The position numbers and the translations under genes are program-made. A DNA stretch of 64,000 nt from Candidatus Sphingomonas phytovorans (GTDB lineage Bacteria; Pseudomonadota; Alphaproteobacteria; Sphingomonadales; Sphingomonadaceae), in contig CP119314.1 of assembly GCA_029202385.1 (NCBI GenBank), positions 188,501-252,500 of the forward strand, written 5' to 3'. Below, piece by piece: positions 18,591 through 27,305 of this stretch. The notes beneath the pieces were generated by a model. That model did not search any database and was not told the origin of the DNA. It saw only the letters and a list, made by a program, of their open reading frames with translations. The number at the start of each line of letters is the position of its first letter. Within the stretch, counting starts at the first letter, position 1.

Positions 18591-19301
18591 ATGCCCGCCC
18601 GATCCCAACGCACCGCTTTGCGCCACTTGCTCCTGGCCTTGCCGCTTGCTCTGGTTGCGACACCGGCGAGCGCGCAGCGACAGGACGGGCAGCTATGGTT
18701 GCAGATCAACACCAATGTCCCCCTCGCGGATCGCGTGCGTATTACGCTTGAGCAGATTGCGCGCTTCAGCGACCGGCAGAATGGATTGTACCAGACCGAA
18801 TTCGGGGGCTTGCTCGGCTTTCGCGCCACCAAGAATATCGAGCTGGGTTTCGGGTATCGCTGGGTCGGGGCGCATAACGGCAATACGGGCGCTGACGAGG
18901 ATCGCTTGCGCCAGCAGGTGGTGGCGACATTCGGACCGGTCACCACCCGTTTCCGGGTCGACGAGCGCTTCAACCCTCGCGGCAGCGAGGTGGGTTTCCG
19001 CATCCGTCCGCTCATCCGCTACAATCACCGGCTCGGGACCAAGGGGGTCGCGCTCTTCGCCAGCCACGAAAGCTTCTTCCTGCCCAACAGCACGAGCTGG
19101 GGGCAGCGCAGCGGATACGAACGGATGCGCAACATCGTCGGCGTCACGCTTCCGCTAGGGCGTGAAGTTGCGACGGACGTTGGCTATCTCAATCAATATC
19201 GTCCGGGCCGCGATGGCGCTCAGGCGCAGATGGACCACGCGCTGCACCTCCAGCTCACGATCAATCTACGCGCTTTCGCTGCGTCGGAAGTCCCCGACTG
19301 A
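18591..19301 (+). CDS. DUF2490 exported protein
   Basis: 236 aa with a signal peptide (LLLALPLALVATPASAQ, cleavage after ASA). The mature part is beta-rich with alternating patterns (GQLWLQINTNVPL, VRITLEQIARFSD, IELGFGYRWVG, FRIRPLIRYNHRL), the DUF2490 form, probably an outer-membrane beta-barrel or barrel-like protein. Function is unknown. It starts 44 bp after pgk on the same strand and could be read through from it. Confidence 0.85.
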   Translation: MPARSQRTALRHLLLALPLALVATPASAQRQDGQLWLQINTNVPLADRVRITLEQIARFSDRQNGLYQTEFGGLLGFRATKNIELGFGYRWVGAHNGNTGADEDRLRQQVVATFGPVTTRFRVDERFNPRGSEVGFRIRPLIRYNHRLGTKGVALFASHESFFLPNSTSWGQRSGYERMRNIVGVTLPLGREVATDVGYLNQYRPGRDGAQAQMDHALHLQLTINLRAFAASEVPD

Positions 19302-19339
19302 AGGCGACGTCTCGTATTGCGCGGACTTCGTCAGGGTAA

Positions 19340-20149
19340 TCATCGGCGCGAGTACCGTTCAGCCATATAGCGCCCTGGCGAGACACCGGTCGTCTTGCGA
19401 AACATCGTCGCGAAGCTGGGAATGCTTTCATAGCCGAGATCGTTCGCTACTTTCTGGATCGAAGCGCCCCCGGCCAACCATTTTACGGCGAACATGACGC
19501 CGAGCTGCTGGCGCCAACGGCTGAAATTCATGCCCGTTTCGCGAGCGATGAGTCGTGCCAAGGTACGTTCGCTCAGCCCCGCACGCCGCGCCCAGACGGC
19601 CATCGTTCTCCGATCTGCCGGAGAATCGATCATCAGTTCGACGATCCTGCGGAGGCGCTTGTCGGAAGGCATCGGGAGGTGGAGATCCTCGACCCGTGCC
19701 GACGCGATCTCATCGAGAAGCACCGCTACCAGGCGCGACTCCGCGCCGCCTTCCGCATAAAGCGCGGGCAGGCTCGCCGAGCGGATCAGGAGCTCGCGCA
19801 GCAGCGGTGTCACGGAGACAGCGCAACAGGCCGCGGGCAAGCGCGTGTCGAGATCCGGCTCGACGAAGGCGTTATAGCCTTCCAGCCCGCCGGTCGCCTT
19901 GACGGCGTGGAGCGCGCCCCCGGGGATCCAGACAGCGCTGCGTGGCGGCACGATCCACAATCCTCCTTCGACTTCGCAACTGAGCGCTCCCCGCTGCACC
20001 AGCAGGAACTGGCCCTTTCTGTGGCGGTGAAAGTCGATTTCGATCTTGCCGACTTCCGCGATCGCGATGCCGACCGTTACGATCGGCCGACATACTTCAT
20101 CCGGATCGAGGCGTTCGGACTCGGTGGGTGGATCGCTCAAAATCGGCAT
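19340..20149 (-). CDS. AraC family transcriptional regulator with N-terminal cupin
   Basis: About 269 aa from ATG 20149 (MPILSDPPTE); the longer frame overlaps the divergent monooxygenase promoter. Residues about 20-110 are a cupin sensor (IEIDFHRHRKGQFLLVQRG, WIPGGALHAV). The C-terminal 100 residues hold two helix-turn-helix units (MAVWARRAGLSERTLARLI and IQKVANDLGYESIPSFATMF), the NimR/YdhH-like arrangement. It is divergent from the flavin monooxygenase with about 160 bp between starts, so that gene is its likely target. Confidence 0.92.
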   Translation of the reverse strand: MPILSDPPTESERLDPDEVCRPIVTVGIAIAEVGKIEIDFHRHRKGQFLLVQRGALSCEVEGGLWIVPPRSAVWIPGGALHAVKATGGLEGYNAFVEPDLDTRLPAACCAVSVTPLLRELLIRSASLPALYAEGGAESRLVAVLLDEIASARVEDLHLPMPSDKRLRRIVELMIDSPADRRTMAVWARRAGLSERTLARLIARETGMNFSRWRQQLGVMFAVKWLAGGASIQKVANDLGYESIPSFATMFRKTTGVSPGRYMAERYSRR

Positions 20150-20310
20150 GGCTCGGTCAAGCCTTGCAACTCTGCCCTGGCAGAAATGAATAACATTCTG
20201 TCTTGCCTTCGGAATGACGCCAGGATGGGCTGCCATTATCCCTGTTGCGCGAGCCAGTCGAGGCAGTTTGGATTCGGTATCCAATGGCCACCGGGCGCGA
20301 GGAGTCTGTC

Positions 20311-21855
20311 GTGATCTATGATGTCGTCATTGCCGGTGCCGGCCCCGTTGGATTGTTTCTCGCCTGTGAGTTGCGTCTCGCGGACGTCTCGGTGCTGGTG
20401 CTGGAGCAGGCAGAGGATCCCCGTTCCGCCCTGAAGCGGCTTCCGTTCGGGATGCGCGGCCTTTCGGCGCCGACCATCGAAGCCTTTTACCGGCGCGGCA
20501 TCCTGGACGACATCACGGCGCCGCAGCGCGCGAAAGAGGAGCCGGGTGGCCGCGTGTCGAGTGCCGCGCACTGGATGCAACAGCCGCGGCGCCCGGGTGG
20601 CCATTTCGCCGGCATCCAGTTTCATCTCGACAATATCGACACGACCAAGTGGCAATATCGCCTGCCAGGGCCGGCCGGCACAAGCATGGCGGTCGAGATG
20701 GAGAATCTCGAATCCGTCCTCGCTGCACGCGCAAGCGCGATGGGCGTCGAGATCAGGCGTGGTTTCGGCGTCGAAGACTTCGACCAGTCGGATGAAGGCG
20801 TGACCATTCGCGCCGGTGGTGAAATTTTTCGCGGGGGCTGGCTCGTCGGATGCGATGGCGGTCGTAGCACGGTTCGCAAGGCGGGCGGCTTCGCCTTCAT
20901 CGGCACCGATCCGGAGTTCACCGGCTATTCCGTTGACGTCGAGATGGCCGATCCGGACAAGCTCAGCCCAGGCCGACACTACACGACGACCGGCATGTAT
21001 ACCTACGCGCAGCCCGGGACGATCGCGATGGTCGAGTTCGACGGAGGGGCATTCCACCGGACCCGGCAGATCACGCTCGACCATGTGCAGGCGGTGTTGC
21101 GCCGCGTCACCGATACCGACGTCACCGTGACCGCGCTCCGCCTTGCTACCACATGGACTGATCGCGCTTACCAGGCGACGGCATATCGCAACGGGCGGGC
21201 GCTGCTCGCCGGTGACGCGGCGCACATCCATTCCCCCCTGGGTGGCCAAGGGCTCAACCTTGGGTTCGGCGATGCAATGAATCTTGGATGGAAGCTTGCC
21301 GCGACCATCCGGGGTGATGCGCCGACCGCTCTGCTCGACAGTTACGTGAGTGAACGGCATCCGGTGGGAGCACAGGTTCTCGACTGGTCGCGCGCGCAGG
21401 TCGCGCTCATGCGGCCGAGTCGGAGTTCACGCGCGCTCGAAGCCATCATCCGAGATCTTATCGATACGCGCGATGGCGCGACATATTTCGCCGAGCGGAT
21501 CTGGGCCGTTTCTCTCCGCTACGATCTTGGCAGCAACCAACCATTGGTCGGTCGCAGCGCTCCTGACTTCGCGCTGGTCGACGGGACGAGGCTTGGCGAT
21601 CACCTTGGGAAGGGGAGGGGCCTGTTGCTGGACTTCGACTCCCGGGCGCCGCTTCAAGCGCTTGCAAGTCGCTGGAGCGATAGGATCACTTATATGGCAA
21701 GAAATGCCGAGGATCGGCTCGGCTTGAGCGCGGTGCTGGTACGCCCTGATGGCATTGTCGCCTGGGCTGGCGAGGCCGCGGATGACTATGAGGAAGCTGC
21801 CGAGGCTGCGCTGCGTTGGTTCGGCGAACCGGGAGATATCCCTGGGGTTTCTTGA
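20311..21855 (+). CDS. FAD-dependent aromatic monooxygenase (PheA/TfdB, MhpA-like)
   Basis: About 514 aa from GTG 20311 with GAGGAG 7 bases ahead; an ATG at 20284 is an alternative. The dinucleotide fold VVIAGAGPVGLFLACEL opens the protein, the second FAD motif is WLVGCDGGRSTVRK, and the third is LLAGDAAHIHSPLGGQG, as in class A flavoprotein hydroxylases. A thioredoxin-like C-terminal domain is suggested from about residue 420. It should hydroxylate an aromatic or polyketide-like compound with NAD(P)H and O2; rifampicin-type detoxification is also possible. Control by the divergent AraC gene is likely. Confidence 0.9.
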   Translation: MIYDVVIAGAGPVGLFLACELRLADVSVLVLEQAEDPRSALKRLPFGMRGLSAPTIEAFYRRGILDDITAPQRAKEEPGGRVSSAAHWMQQPRRPGGHFAGIQFHLDNIDTTKWQYRLPGPAGTSMAVEMENLESVLAARASAMGVEIRRGFGVEDFDQSDEGVTIRAGGEIFRGGWLVGCDGGRSTVRKAGGFAFIGTDPEFTGYSVDVEMADPDKLSPGRHYTTTGMYTYAQPGTIAMVEFDGGAFHRTRQITLDHVQAVLRRVTDTDVTVTALRLATTWTDRAYQATAYRNGRALLAGDAAHIHSPLGGQGLNLGFGDAMNLGWKLAATIRGDAPTALLDSYVSERHPVGAQVLDWSRAQVALMRPSRSSRALEAIIRDLIDTRDGATYFAERIWAVSLRYDLGSNQPLVGRSAPDFALVDGTRLGDHLGKGRGLLLDFDSRAPLQALASRWSDRITYMARNAEDRLGLSAVLVRPDGIVAWAGEAADDYEEAAEAALRWFGEPGDIPGVS

Positions 21856-21904
21856 GCCGCCCTCTGGCAGCGATTTATGCCTCGTTGCCGCAATCCGGGA
21901 ACAA

Positions 21905-22426
21905 TCAATTCGCGGCGGTCGCTGGCGCGGGGGTCGGTTCCTTGAGCAGCGGTATGATCGTCCGATTGAGCGCTTCGAGATCGAACGCCGCCGCTTTGGC
22001 GTAACGGATACGCCCCGACCGGTCGATGATATAGTTGGTCGGGACGCCCTCGAGGATGGAATATGGTCCCTTGATCTTTTTCGCCGAGGGCATGTGCATC
22101 ACCTCGAAGAGCTTCTTCATTTTGTATAGTGGTATCGAATCCTCGGTCGCGATCGCGAAGACTCTCAGGCCCGCTTTCTGCTGGAGTTCATAATATCGGT
22201 CCAGCAACGGAAGCTCTTCGCGGCAGGGTACGCACCAGGTCGCCCAGAAGTTGAGCACCACCACCTGACCGCGAAGCTGGTCGAGCGACACTTTCGATCC
22301 GTCGACCAGCGTCAGTTCGAAATCGGGTGCGGGCTCGCCGACTCTCGGGACCTTGGCGGCGGTCAGGAAGAAAGCGAATGCTCCGACCCCGAGAAGCTTC
22401 AACCCGCGCGACAATAGCGATCCCAT
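21905..22426 (-). CDS. TlpA-like thiol-disulfide oxidoreductase
   Basis: 173 aa from the ATG with GGGGAAAGC upstream. The N-terminal hydrophobic segment (LLGVGAFAFFLTAA) is a signal or anchor placing the domain in the periplasm. Redoxin/thioredoxin fold with the active site WCVPC (C65, C68) and the cis-proline region GVPTNYIIDRSGRI. A TlpA-type reductase or peroxiredoxin-like role is expected. It converges on the monooxygenase and has no cytochrome-maturation neighbours here. Confidence 0.9.
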   Translation of the reverse strand: MGSLLSRGLKLLGVGAFAFFLTAAKVPRVGEPAPDFELTLVDGSKVSLDQLRGQVVVLNFWATWCVPCREELPLLDRYYELQQKAGLRVFAIATEDSIPLYKMKKLFEVMHMPSAKKIKGPYSILEGVPTNYIIDRSGRIRYAKAAAFDLEALNRTIIPLLKEPTPAPATAAN

Positions 22427-22825
22427 GACAGCTTTCCCCTTTGTCCTGAACCTGATGCAGGAGCGGGCGTGCGTCAATAACCGAGACTGCTCGCATCCAT
22501 AGATGCGGCGTGCGCGGAAGGGTTCTGTCATTATGTACGCAGGTCTGGCTTACTGTCTATGAAGCGCGAAAATCGTATTCGATTCTTGTTTTGCGTAGCG
22601 ACTGCTCACCTTGATCCTTTCGCCGTCGCGCGGCGAAATCTGTTTTCGCCTGAAAGGGGGCGGGCATAATGTAGCATTATCGCGCAGCCATTCCGTTGCG
22701 ATTCAACTCGCCGGACGTCACACGCGGGCAGCAATGAGCCCGTTCCATCGGGCCGCACGCCCGTTGCCCCTGGCGCAATCGCGAGCTAACAGCCGCGCAA
22801 CATCAGCAGCAGCAAAGGGATCGCG
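22427..22825. other. Intergenic region upstream of fba
   Basis: About 400 bp between the divergent tlpA-like gene and fba. It contains a 7-bp stem TTTCGCC/GGCGAAA (22618-22638) and an AT-richer patch around 22530-22600 that may hold promoters. No ORF, RNA or riboswitch is recognised. Confidence 0.5.
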
Positions 22826-23734
22826 ATGACGCCGACCGTGAAGGCAATTCTCGACAAGTACGAGTCCGACAATGCCGGCGTGAAGGCGAACCTCGCTCGC
22901 ATCCTGATGCAGGGCAAGCTCGGCGGGACCGGCAAGCTGATCATTCTGCCGGTCGACCAGGGCTTTGAACATGGCCCGGCGCGCAGCTTCGCCATCAACC
23001 CTCCCGCTTATGATCCCCACTACCATTATCAGATCGCGATCGACGCTGGCCTGTCGGCCTATGCCGCGCCGCTTGGCATGATCGAGGCGGGCGCTGAGAC
23101 CTTTGCCGGCCAGATCCCGACGATCCTCAAGGTCAACAGTTCGAACAGCTGGGCGACCGGTGCGAACCAGGCGGTTACCGCCAGCGTCGAGGACGCGGTG
23201 CGGCTCGGCTGCTCGGCGATCGGCTTCACCATCTATCCCGGGTCGGACGACCTCTTCTCGATGATCGGTCAGATCCGCGAGCTGTCCGCCGAGGCCAAGT
23301 CGGTCGGCATCGCCACGGTCATCTGGTCTTATCCGCGTGGCGGTGCGCTACCCAAGTCGGGCGAACTCGCGCTCGATGTCGGCGCCTATGCCGCACACAT
23401 GGCGGCTTTGCTCGGTGCGCACATCATCAAGGTGAAGCTGCCGAGCGACCATATCGAGCAGAAGGAAGCCAAGCCGATGTACGAGGGCACCGACTGGTCG
23501 AAGCAGTCGGACCGCGTTCGCCACGTCGTGCAGTCGAGCTTTGCCGGGCGCCGTATCGTGGTGTTCTCGGGCGGTGCGGCCAAGGGGGCCGATGCGGTCT
23601 ATCAGGACGCGCGCGACATTCGCGACGGCGGCGGCAACGGTTCGATCATCGGCCGCAACACCTTCCAGCGCCCGCGCGACGAGGCGCTGGCGATGCTCGA
23701 CAAGCTGGTGCGTATCTACAAGAACGAGGAGTGA
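22826..23734 (+). CDS. Fructose-bisphosphate aldolase class I (DhnA-type)
   Basis: 302 aa. Archaeal-type/DhnA class I aldolase: PVDQGFEHGPARSF near residue 43, ATVIWSYPRGG, and the IIKVKLPSDH strand carrying the expected Schiff-base lysine. No zinc-binding pattern of class II is present. It cleaves fructose 1,6-bisphosphate to DHAP and GAP, matching the nearby gap-pgk pair, although four unrelated genes separate them. A small ORF overlaps its stop by 4 bp (GTGA). Confidence 0.93.
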   Translation: MTPTVKAILDKYESDNAGVKANLARILMQGKLGGTGKLIILPVDQGFEHGPARSFAINPPAYDPHYHYQIAIDAGLSAYAAPLGMIEAGAETFAGQIPTILKVNSSNSWATGANQAVTASVEDAVRLGCSAIGFTIYPGSDDLFSMIGQIRELSAEAKSVGIATVIWSYPRGGALPKSGELALDVGAYAAHMAALLGAHIIKVKLPSDHIEQKEAKPMYEGTDWSKQSDRVRHVVQSSFAGRRIVVFSGGAAKGADAVYQDARDIRDGGGNGSIIGRNTFQRPRDEALAMLDKLVRIYKNEE

Positions 23735-23952
23735 CCGAAGCGCCGGTCATCGGACGGCGTGGATTTTCCGGCGGCGGCGTTGCGATCTCGATGATCGGTG
23801 CCGCCGCTCCCCAATGGGCACAGGAGGGCGCGATGTTCGGATTGATCGGAAAGTCGAAGGTCGGACGGGGTTGGCACGCCGCGTTGATCGCCAGGTTCGA
23901 GAACAGGGCTGAGATTTGGCCGATCGGCGACGTGCGCGGAGCGGAAATATGA
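23731..23952 (+). CDS. Possible small protein coupled between fba and an O-methyltransferase
   Basis: 73 codons. The GTG start overlaps the fba stop (GTGA) and its own TGA overlaps the next ATG (ATGA), which is the coupling pattern of real genes here. The product is Gly/Ala-rich (RRGFSGGGVAISMIGAAA, MFGLIGKSKVGRGW) with no recognised domain. It could still be chance read-through of a short spacer. Not recognised. Confidence 0.4.
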   Translation: MTEAPVIGRRGFSGGGVAISMIGAAAPQWAQEGAMFGLIGKSKVGRGWHAALIARFENRAEIWPIGDVRGAEI

Positions 23953-24623
23953 GCGACGCCGCCTGGACCGCGGTGGACGACTATATCGTCGGCCATCTGA
24001 TTGGGGCCGATGCGGCGCTCGACGCCGCACTGGTTGCGAACGAGGCGGGCGGCCTGCCCCCGATCGATGTCTCGGCAGCGCAGGGCAAGATGCTTCACCT
24101 GCTTGCGCGAAGTGCCGGCGCGCGACGCATCCTCGAGGTCGGGACGCTCGGTGGCTATTCGACGATCTGGCTGGCGCGGGCACTTCCCGAGGACGGCCGG
24201 CTGGTGACGCTCGAACTTGAATCGCACCATGCCGATGTCGCGCGTGGCAACGTCGCGGTGGCTGGGTTGGCCGGCAAGGTGGATATCCGGGTTGGACCCG
24301 CGATCGAGTCGCTGGACGCGATGATCGCTGCGAGCGAGGGGCCGTTCGATTTCATCTTCATCGATGCCGATAAGCCGAGCAACGTTGCCTATCTGCGCGC
24401 GGCACTCGCCCTCGGGCGACCGGGGACGACGATCATCGTCGATAATGTCATCCGCGAGGGTGGGGTGCTCGATGCGGCAAGCGACGACGACCGCATCCGG
24501 GGCACGCGCGCGCTGTTCGAGGCGGTCGCTGCCGAACCGAGGCTCAGCGCGACGGCAGTCCAGACCGTCGGCGCGAAGAAATGGGACGGGTTCCTGCTCG
24601 CGATGGTGAACGGCCCAGCGTGA
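23949..24623 (+). CDS. Class I SAM-dependent O-methyltransferase (family 3)
   Basis: 224 aa from the ATG at the ATGA overlap. SAM motif I ILEVGTLGGYSTIWLAR (about residue 61), the acidic VTLELE, and FIFIDADKPSNVAYL follow the catechol/caffeoyl-CoA O-methyltransferase pattern. The metal-binding residues expected near DADK and NVIR are present. The substrate is a catechol-like small molecule by family; no pathway is indicated by neighbours. The next gene starts on its stop (GTGA). Confidence 0.9.
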   Translation: MSDAAWTAVDDYIVGHLIGADAALDAALVANEAGGLPPIDVSAAQGKMLHLLARSAGARRILEVGTLGGYSTIWLARALPEDGRLVTLELESHHADVARGNVAVAGLAGKVDIRVGPAIESLDAMIAASEGPFDFIFIDADKPSNVAYLRAALALGRPGTTIIVDNVIREGGVLDAASDDDRIRGTRALFEAVAAEPRLSATAVQTVGAKKWDGFLLAMVNGPA

Positions 24624-25096
24624 CCTTCGCCTATCACCGCAGCTTGTCGCCAATGCTGGCGGTCCTGCTCGGACTTGCGGTGATGGAGATGCTCGTCGTC
24701 CATCTCGTCGTCGTCGCGGCCTGGGGCTGGCTCGCAGCGTTCGTCTTCGGGATCATCGATCTGTCGCTGGTCGTTGCACTGGTGGGATTGATCCGTTCCT
24801 TCCGCCGGCTACCCGTTCTGATCCGGGATGGCAGGCTGACGATGCGCGCAGGCTGGTTGAAAATGGTCACGATCGAGATCGACCAGATTGCCAGTTTTCG
24901 CCCGCAATGGGATGCAGCGGCGATCAAGCAGCGCGATCTTCTCAATCTCGCGCTGCTGGCCTGGCCCAATGTGGTGCTCGATCTGACACAGCCAATCCTG
25001 CTAGGCCGCCGTCGCATCTCCGCGATTGCCCACAAGCTCGATGAGCCGGCGACTTTCCATGCCGCCATAGCGGCGCTACGGCAGGGCGATGACTGA
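24620..25096 (+). CDS. Small membrane protein with bacterial PH-like tail
   Basis: 158 aa from GTG 24620, which overlaps the methyltransferase stop. Two transmembrane helices (MLAVLLGLAVMEMLVVHLVV, AFVFGIIDLSLVVALVGLI) are followed by a soluble beta-rich domain (VLIRDGRLTMRAGWLKMVTIEIDQI) resembling bacterial PH domains. Function is unknown. Its end overlaps thiE by 8 bp. Confidence 0.72.
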   Translation: MTFAYHRSLSPMLAVLLGLAVMEMLVVHLVVVAAWGWLAAFVFGIIDLSLVVALVGLIRSFRRLPVLIRDGRLTMRAGWLKMVTIEIDQIASFRPQWDAAAIKQRDLLNLALLAWPNVVLDLTQPILLGRRRISAIAHKLDEPATFHAAIAALRQGDD

Positions 25097-25790
25097 AGAA
25101 GATCCGTTGGGCCCGCTCGATCCCGATTTTGCCGCGCAGTTCACGCGAGACGTCCGGCGGCCTCCGTGCCAGCTCTACCTCGTGTCGCCGCTCGATGTCG
25201 GTGGCGCCTTTCCCGACCGGCTGGCGCGAGCGCTCGATGCCGGGCCGGTCGCGGCATTCCAGTTCCGCGTGAAGGACATCGACCAGCACGAGGCGGCTCG
25301 GCTGGGTGAACCCATCCGCGCGATCTGCGCCGAGCGAGATGTGGCGTTCATCGTCAACGACAGCATCTCGCTTGCGAAGAGGCTGGATGCCGACGGCGTG
25401 CATCTCGGGCAGGAAGACGGCGATCCGCGCGAGGCGCGCTCCGTGCTCGGTCCGACGGCACAGATCGGCGTCACCTGCCATGACAGCCGCCATCTCGCGA
25501 TGGAGGCCGGGGAGGCCGGGGCCGATTATGTCGCGTTCGGCAGCTTCTACCCAACCACGACCAAGCAGGTCAGCCACCACCCGGATCCTTCGATCCTGAG
25601 CTGGTGGTCAACGGTGTTCGAAATCCCCTGTGTGGCGATCGGCGGGATCACGCCGGTCAATGCTCCGCCGCTGGTCAAGGCCGGTGCGGACTTCATCGCC
25701 GTGTCAAATGCGGTATGGGGTGGGGACGAGGTCGCGGCGATCAAGGCTTTCGCTGGGTTGCTTGCCCGGAGCACCTCCGGGGCGACTTGA
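25089..25790 (+). CDS. thiE: Thiamine-phosphate synthase
   Basis: 233 aa. ThiE TIM barrel: FQFRVKDIDQ (first phosphate/pyrimidine strand), FIVNDSISLAKRLDADGVHLGQED, IGVTCHD, DYVAFGSFYPTTTK and AIGGITPVNAPPLVKAGADFIAVSNAVW, which match the conserved order for HMP-PP and thiazole phosphate binding. It makes thiamine phosphate in the cytosol. It overlaps the upstream membrane-protein gene, so it is in the fba-led operon. No TPP riboswitch is visible nearby. Confidence 0.93.
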   Translation: MTEEDPLGPLDPDFAAQFTRDVRRPPCQLYLVSPLDVGGAFPDRLARALDAGPVAAFQFRVKDIDQHEAARLGEPIRAICAERDVAFIVNDSISLAKRLDADGVHLGQEDGDPREARSVLGPTAQIGVTCHDSRHLAMEAGEAGADYVAFGSFYPTTTKQVSHHPDPSILSWWSTVFEIPCVAIGGITPVNAPPLVKAGADFIAVSNAVWGGDEVAAIKAFAGLLARSTSGAT

Positions 25791-25816
25791 TATCGCTTCT
25801 CGGTCGAGCGGGATAA

Positions 25817-26608
25817 TCATCCCGTGTGACCCGTGGTTTCGCCTGGGGCCATTATGGGGCTGGCAAAATACCAGGACATGCGTTCCGGTCGCATTTCGCT
25901 GACCGCGTCGTCGATATAACTGCCCGGCAGCAGGCTCGTCAGCATGGTACGCCAGGGGAAATCGTCCCGGCTGCGGTTTTCAGCCCAGATCAGTCGCAGG
26001 TCATGCGTCTTCTCGAACCGGCGCGCGATGGTCTCGCTGATACCCGGCACGACGAATTCGTGCAGTTCCAGCAGGAAGGGCACCGTGGCGAGCGCCGGGA
26101 TCTGCACTGGGTCAAGCAGCGTTTCTTCATAACCCTCGACATCCATGATTACGACCGCGCCACTTGCTCCGTCGAGCGCTGCCTTCAGGCCATCGGCTTC
26201 GCAGGTTGCCAGGATGGTCACACGGTCAGCGACGTTGTTGGAAGCCGCCATCTCGGCGATCGCAGCCCGCCCATCGGCCTCCATCTCGAACGCGATCACT
26301 CGGGCATCCGGCAGGCGTGAGGCCAGGCCGATGGCATAATAACCCTCGGCCGCGCCAACATCGACGATGAGCGAGGGTTTCGATGCAATGATCTGCTCGA
26401 TAACGGTGGCGAGTTCGCGTTCGTAGATGCCGAGCAGTTTCGGTACATAAGCACTGCCGACTGAGTGATCGACATACCGCATGCCCTTGAACGGGCCGTC
26501 CGTCACCCGCTGACCGGTGCGATTGCGAGCCAGCGCGACAAAATATCGGTGAGGCCTGACAAAGTCGGGAGCGAGTTTCCGGACGAGCGTTTTGACGAGT
26601 CGTAGCAT
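25817..26608 (-). CDS. FkbM-like methyltransferase
   Basis: 263 aa. The SAM-binding motif is LIVDVGAAEGYYAIGLA (about residue 80), then VIAFEMEADGRAAIAEMAASN and the FkbM-type VVIMDVEGYEETLL. The N-terminal part (residues 1-60) is basic and family-variable. FkbM members methylate hydroxyls of polyketides, sugars or lipids; the target is unknown and no carbohydrate cluster adjoins. A 6-bp stem (CGGGAT/ATCCCG, 25809-25824) overlaps its 3' end and may stop transcription between the convergent genes. Confidence 0.87.
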   Translation of the reverse strand: MLRLVKTLVRKLAPDFVRPHRYFVALARNRTGQRVTDGPFKGMRYVDHSVGSAYVPKLLGIYERELATVIEQIIASKPSLIVDVGAAEGYYAIGLASRLPDARVIAFEMEADGRAAIAEMAASNNVADRVTILATCEADGLKAALDGASGAVVIMDVEGYEETLLDPVQIPALATVPFLLELHEFVVPGISETIARRFEKTHDLRLIWAENRSRDDFPWRTMLTSLLPGSYIDDAVSEMRPERMSWYFASPIMAPGETTGHTG

Positions 26609-26679
26609 AAGCGGACTCCTGTGATCGCAGTCGTGATCGCGTCCGCCCGACTATAGAGCGTTTTCTTATGTTGTACCCG

Positions 26680-27279
26680 CTACCAGCGGCGCACGGGGCC
26701 GGTATCGACGTGAACGAAGCCATCCCGGGGGTAATAGCCGACACCGCCACCACCCAGTGCAAGCGCCGCGCCGCGAAGCCGTTCAAGCGAGACGCCGGGG
26801 ATCATGATGTCCGTCGCCTTGCCGACCATGTGCTGACTCTGGCTCGCGACGCCGGTGTGTTCGCCGCCGCGGGCGCGCAACGACGCGTTGGTCCGGGGTG
26901 AGCGATAGCCCGAGATGAGGTCGATCTTGCGGCTGCCGCTGATGTCCAGCTTCTCGCGAAGCTGCACCAGCAGGGCGAGAAGCTTGCGGTCCATCGGGAA
27001 TATCTGCCCGGTGCGCCAGTCGCGAAGACCATGATTCAGCTCGGCAAGGCCATCGGCTACGAACTCGCCGCTACGTGCGAAGACGGCATCGACACTCTCG
27101 TTATTGTGCACGTTGCGGATCGCGAGCCGCCACTCGGCGCCGGCCGCCATCGCGGGCAGGGGAAGCGCAAGCGCTGCACCTGCCGCCACCGCACGACCGA
27201 TCAGCGCGCGTCGCGAAAGGATGGGGCCATCGACTTGTTCCGGGCCGGAAACAAGCCGGCTGTCCATCGTTGATTGCAT
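26680..27279 (-). CDS. DUF882 / YcbK (MepK-like) murein endopeptidase
   Basis: 199 aa from ATG 27279 (ATG 27267 also fits; the longest frame begins with TTG). Twin-arginine signal peptide SRRALIGRAVAAGAALALP. The mature domain is peptidase M15-like/DUF882: HNNESVDAVF, ISGYRSP, SQHMVGKATDI and GYYPRDGFVHVDTG, with the zinc ligands expected in H..D and HVD. It should cleave peptidoglycan cross-links in the periplasm. It is divergent from the L,D-transpeptidase with starts only about 26 bp apart. Confidence 0.9.
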   Translation of the reverse strand: MQSTMDSRLVSGPEQVDGPILSRRALIGRAVAAGAALALPLPAMAAGAEWRLAIRNVHNNESVDAVFARSGEFVADGLAELNHGLRDWRTGQIFPMDRKLLALLVQLREKLDISGSRKIDLISGYRSPRTNASLRARGGEHTGVASQSQHMVGKATDIMIPGVSLERLRGAALALGGGGVGYYPRDGFVHVDTGPVRRW

Positions 27280-27305
27280 GACGGGCAATCTAGGAGATTG
27301 AAACT

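Noticed and set aside
23646..24653. 335-codon minus frame opposite fba end and methyltransferase
   Set aside because: Shadow of the plus-strand coding; no coherent domain.
25089..25130. TPP riboswitch upstream of thiE
   Set aside because: thiE overlaps the preceding gene by 8 bp, so there is no room for a leader.
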